Assembly: GCA_964635575.1 (NCBI GenBank)
Contig: CAZWNY010000077.1
Location: 1-6,861 of the forward strand
Reading direction: 5' to 3'
Length of the DNA: 6,861 nt
Source: GCA-2733415 sp964635575
GTDB taxonomy: Bacteria > Bacteroidota > Bacteroidia > Flavobacteriales > Flavobacteriaceae
Positions 6,412 through 6,861 of this stretch are shown in pieces. A program made the translations under genes and the position numbers. The notes below the pieces were generated by a model. It had not been told where the DNA came from and searched no databases. It worked only from the letters and a program-made list of their open reading frames with translations. Numbering within the stretch: position 1 is the stretch's first letter; every line of letters begins with the position of its first letter.

Positions 6412-6861
6412 CTACAATAAAAACCCTCGTTGCCTTTTTGCTTCAAAAATTAAAATTCCTACAGCAACAGATACATTCATGGAATCTATTTGCCCTTCCA
6501 TAGGTATATTTATATTTTTTATAGCAACATTACACCATTTTTCCGTTAAACCTGTTGCTTCTGTTCCTACTACAATTGCAGTAGCTTTTGTATAATTTTC
6601 TAAATGATAACCATTACTGTTTTGTAAAGTTGCTGTATAAATGTTTACGTTTTGTTCTTTTAAAAAAGTAATAATTTCTTCAGTAGTTCCTGTAGCTACG
6701 GTATTGGTAAACACGCAACCTACACTAGAGCGGATAATGTTAGGATTGTATAAATCGGTTTTTGGGTTGGCAATAATTACCGCATCTATATTAGCTGCAT
6801 CTGCAGTACGTAAAATAGCGCCAATGTTTCCTGGTTTTTCAGGAGCTTCTGCAACTAAAAT
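6412..6861 (-). CDS. SpoU/TrmH-family RNA 2'-O-methyltransferase, 5' end beyond the window
   Basis: The last 149 residues of the protein are visible. The frame stays open to the window edge, so the true start lies outside and the internal GTG at 6714 is not the start. The fragment has all three signature motifs of the SPOUT (SpoU/TrmH) class: motif 1 EKPGNIGAILRTADAANID (visible residues 8-26) with the conserved Asn and Arg, motif 2 AIVVGTEATGLT with its Glu, and motif 3 INIPMEGQIDSMNVSVAVGI with its Asn. These form the trefoil-knot site that binds S-adenosylmethionine and methylates a ribose 2'-hydroxyl in tRNA or rRNA. The protein ends normally with FEAKRQRGFLL and a TAG stop. Which RNA and nucleotide are modified cannot be told. 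An N-terminal RNA-binding domain, if present, would be outside the window. It converges on the glycosyltransferase gene. Confidence 0.92.
   Translation of the reverse strand: MLVAEAPEKPGNIGAILRTADAANIDAVIIANPKTDLYNPNIIRSSVGCVFTNTVATGTTEEIITFLKEQNVNIYTATLQNSNGYHLENYTKATAIVVGTEATGLTEKWCNVAIKNINIPMEGQIDSMNVSVAVGILIFEAKRQRGFLL

Noticed and set aside
6159..6446. A 95-codon minus-strand frame across the glycosyltransferase 3' end and the convergent gap.
   Set aside because: It overlaps two recognisable genes, is Phe/Lys-rich low-complexity sequence, and is explained as the antisense of Lys-rich coding.
6398..6595. A 65-codon plus-strand frame opposite the methyltransferase gene.
   Set aside because: It is fully antisense to conserved SPOUT motifs 2 and 3, with no promoter or family resemblance.
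6412..6714. A shorter 100-residue methyltransferase starting at the GTG at 6714.
   Set aside because: The frame continues upstream to the window edge and includes the essential motif 1 (NIGAILRTA), so the GTG is internal.

Overview
The window looks like chromosomal DNA from a marine- or soil-type Flavobacteriia (phylum Bacteroidota). The evidence is very AT-rich DNA, a secreted protein ending in a type A type IX secretion (T9SS) sorting domain, promoter-like TTG / TAnnTTTG elements of the Bacteroidota sigma-factor type, and flavobacterial-style protein sequences throughout. The species cannot be named from the sequence alone.

Layout, left to right: (1) a Na+/solute symporter on the minus strand (58-1503), followed on its 3' side by a short T-rich tail at the window edge. 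(2) A 157-bp divergent intergenic region (1504-1660) with a recognisable promoter for each flanking gene. (3) A large plus-strand gene (1661-4636) for a 991-residue secreted beta-propeller protein with about ten Asp-box (BNR/VPS10-like) repeats, an inserted jelly-roll-like domain and a C-terminal T9SS signal. (4) A strong intrinsic terminator (about 4657-4700). (5) A two-gene plus-strand unit, recR (4745-5362) then a family 2 glycosyltransferase (5367-6359), separated by 4 bp. (6) A short convergent gap, then the 3' part of a minus-strand SpoU/TrmH-family RNA 2'-O-methyltransferase (6412 to beyond the window end).

The genes do not form an obvious single pathway. RecR is a DNA-repair housekeeping protein, the methyltransferase modifies RNA, the glycosyltransferase probably builds surface polysaccharide, and the symporter imports an unidentified solute. 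The T9SS propeller protein is a self-contained transcription unit with its own promoter and terminator.

The coding layout is tight. No stretch over 300 bp lacks a gene, and I see no tRNA or rRNA, CRISPR array, insertion sequence or phage gene. I found no convincing undescribed system. The points most worth a second look are the domain inserted in the propeller, the long homopolymer runs in the symporter gene, the nearly leaderless recR promoter, and the unusual C-terminal tail of the glycosyltransferase.
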